Source: Caldisericaceae bacterium (lineage in GTDB: Bacteria; Caldisericota; Caldisericia; Caldisericales; Caldisericaceae). From it: DNA of 5,866 nt. The DNA lies in assembly GCA_021161495.1 (NCBI GenBank), contig JAGHAO010000106.1, forward strand, positions 1 to 5,866, in the 5' to 3' direction. The notes under the pieces were generated by a model. That model searched no databases. It was not told the origin of the DNA and saw only the letters and a program-made list of their open reading frames with translations. The position numbers were made by a program, and so were the translations under genes. How positions within the stretch are numbered: the stretch's first letter is position 1; each line of letters opens with the position of its first letter. Shown here piece after piece: positions 5,280-5,866 of this stretch.

Positions 5280-5866
5280 AAATTCTTTTATCGGTGTTTT
5301 CGACTCTGGAGTGGGCGGGCTCGGAGTTGTAAACACACTGCTTAAAATTCTTCCGACAGAAAATTATTTGTACGTTGCCGATTCCTCAAATTACCCTTAC
5401 GGCACAAAGACGGAGGAAGAGATCAAAAAATTTTCCGAAAGGGTAGTGCGGCACCTTATAGGGAAAAACGTAAAGGCGATTGTTGTTGCTTGCAATACAG
5501 TTTCATCTGTTGCGATACCGAGGTTGAGGGAGATTGCCGGGGAAATTCCGGTGTTTGGTATGATTCAATCCGGCTCGAAACTTGCGTTGAGTGTTTCCGA
5601 GAATCTGAAAATAGGCGTGATTTCAACGCCGCTTACCGCAAAAAGCCACGCGTACAAAAAAGAAATCCTAAGGTTGAATAAAAATGCCGAAGTGCTTGAA
5701 GTGGGTTCGCAGAAACTTGTAAACCTTGTTGAAGACGGGAACCAAAGCAACAAATACGCTTACACCCTTGCGCAAAGAAAACTTTCCGGAATAATCGAAA
5801 GCGGTGCGGATACTCTTATTTTGGGCTGCACGCATTTCCCTTTCCTTTATAAAGTCGTTAAAAAAG
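5272..5866 (+). CDS. murI: Glutamate racemase, 3' end outside the window
   Basis: MurI interconverts L- and D-glutamate without a cofactor, supplying D-Glu for UDP-MurNAc-peptide synthesis in the cytoplasm. About 198 residues are present, and the family's usual length is about 255-280, so roughly the last quarter is missing. Visible motifs are IGVFDSGVGGLGVV (7-20, with D11 and S12), ADSSNYPYGTK (36-46), VVACNT (71-76, catalytic C74), IGVISTPLTAKSHAY (starting near 160 bases into the 3' half, codons 5610-5655), and LILGCTHFPFL (starting at codon 5818; catalytic C186). Both proton-transfer cysteines are present. The loop usually read as GVIEPG is FGMIQSG here. The start is GTG at 5272, overlapping the amidase stop by 8 bases. 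A GTG start with a weak ribosome site suggests translation coupled to the amidase. Placing wall-cutting and wall-precursor genes together is functionally coherent. Confidence 0.96.
   Translation, partial: MDKNSFIGVFDSGVGGLGVVNTLLKILPTENYLYVADSSNYPYGTKTEEEIKKFSERVVRHLIGKNVKAIVVACNTVSSVAIPRLREIAGEIPVFGMIQSGSKLALSVSENLKIGVISTPLTAKSHAYKKEILRLNKNAEVLEVGSQKLVNLVEDGNQSNKYAYTLAQRKLSGIIESGADTLILGCTHFPFLYKVVKK

Noticed and set aside
2857..5866. A tmRNA (ssrA) gene near smpB
   Set aside because: smpB runs directly into the amidase gene with a 4-base overlap and no non-coding space exists downstream, so there is no room for ssrA in this window.

Overview
The window is a single, very tightly packed block of seven same-strand (+) bacterial genes. 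The last one runs off the right edge. In order they are: a small zinc-ribbon/DUF2007 protein (33-386), a creatininase-family amidohydrolase (358-1065), signal peptidase II LspA (1072-1539), an RluD/RluA-type 23S rRNA pseudouridine synthase (1514-2425), the trans-translation protein SmpB (2410-2856), a large secreted multidomain N-acetylmuramoyl-L-alanine amidase (2853-5279), and glutamate racemase MurI (5272 to the edge). Five of the six junctions are overlaps (29, 26, 16, 4 and 8 bases) and the sixth is a 6-base gap. No stretch has room for a promoter or terminator of its own, so the block reads as one translationally coupled operon, or part of one.

The organism is a bacterium with a peptidoglycan wall and lipoproteins (LspA, a cell-wall amidase, MurI). 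The sequence looks moderately AT-rich and its start sites carry good Shine-Dalgarno sites (AGGAGG, GGAGGAGG, GGTGAGG). The lspA-rluD adjacency is common in Firmicutes. An amidase with SH3, AMIN and copper-amine-oxidase-like stalk domains is also typical of Clostridia-like and related deep-branching lineages. SmpB is divergent and the gene order is not a textbook one, so a poorly sampled phylum with a Firmicutes-like toolkit is as likely as a true Firmicute. I cannot name the lineage from the sequence alone.

Functionally the block mixes envelope work with translation and RNA work. LspA processes lipoproteins, the amidase cuts peptide stems from glycan strands, and MurI supplies D-glutamate for peptidoglycan. 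The pseudouridine synthase modifies rRNA and SmpB rescues stalled ribosomes. The two leading genes, zinc-ribbon/DUF2007 and creatininase-like, have no evident physiological role here. Their strong overlap makes them a natural pair to study together. I see no mobile element, RNA gene, CRISPR array or phage gene. The least ordinary points are the altered C-terminal motif of SmpB, the altered active-site surroundings of the creatininase-like protein, and the architecture of the amidase.
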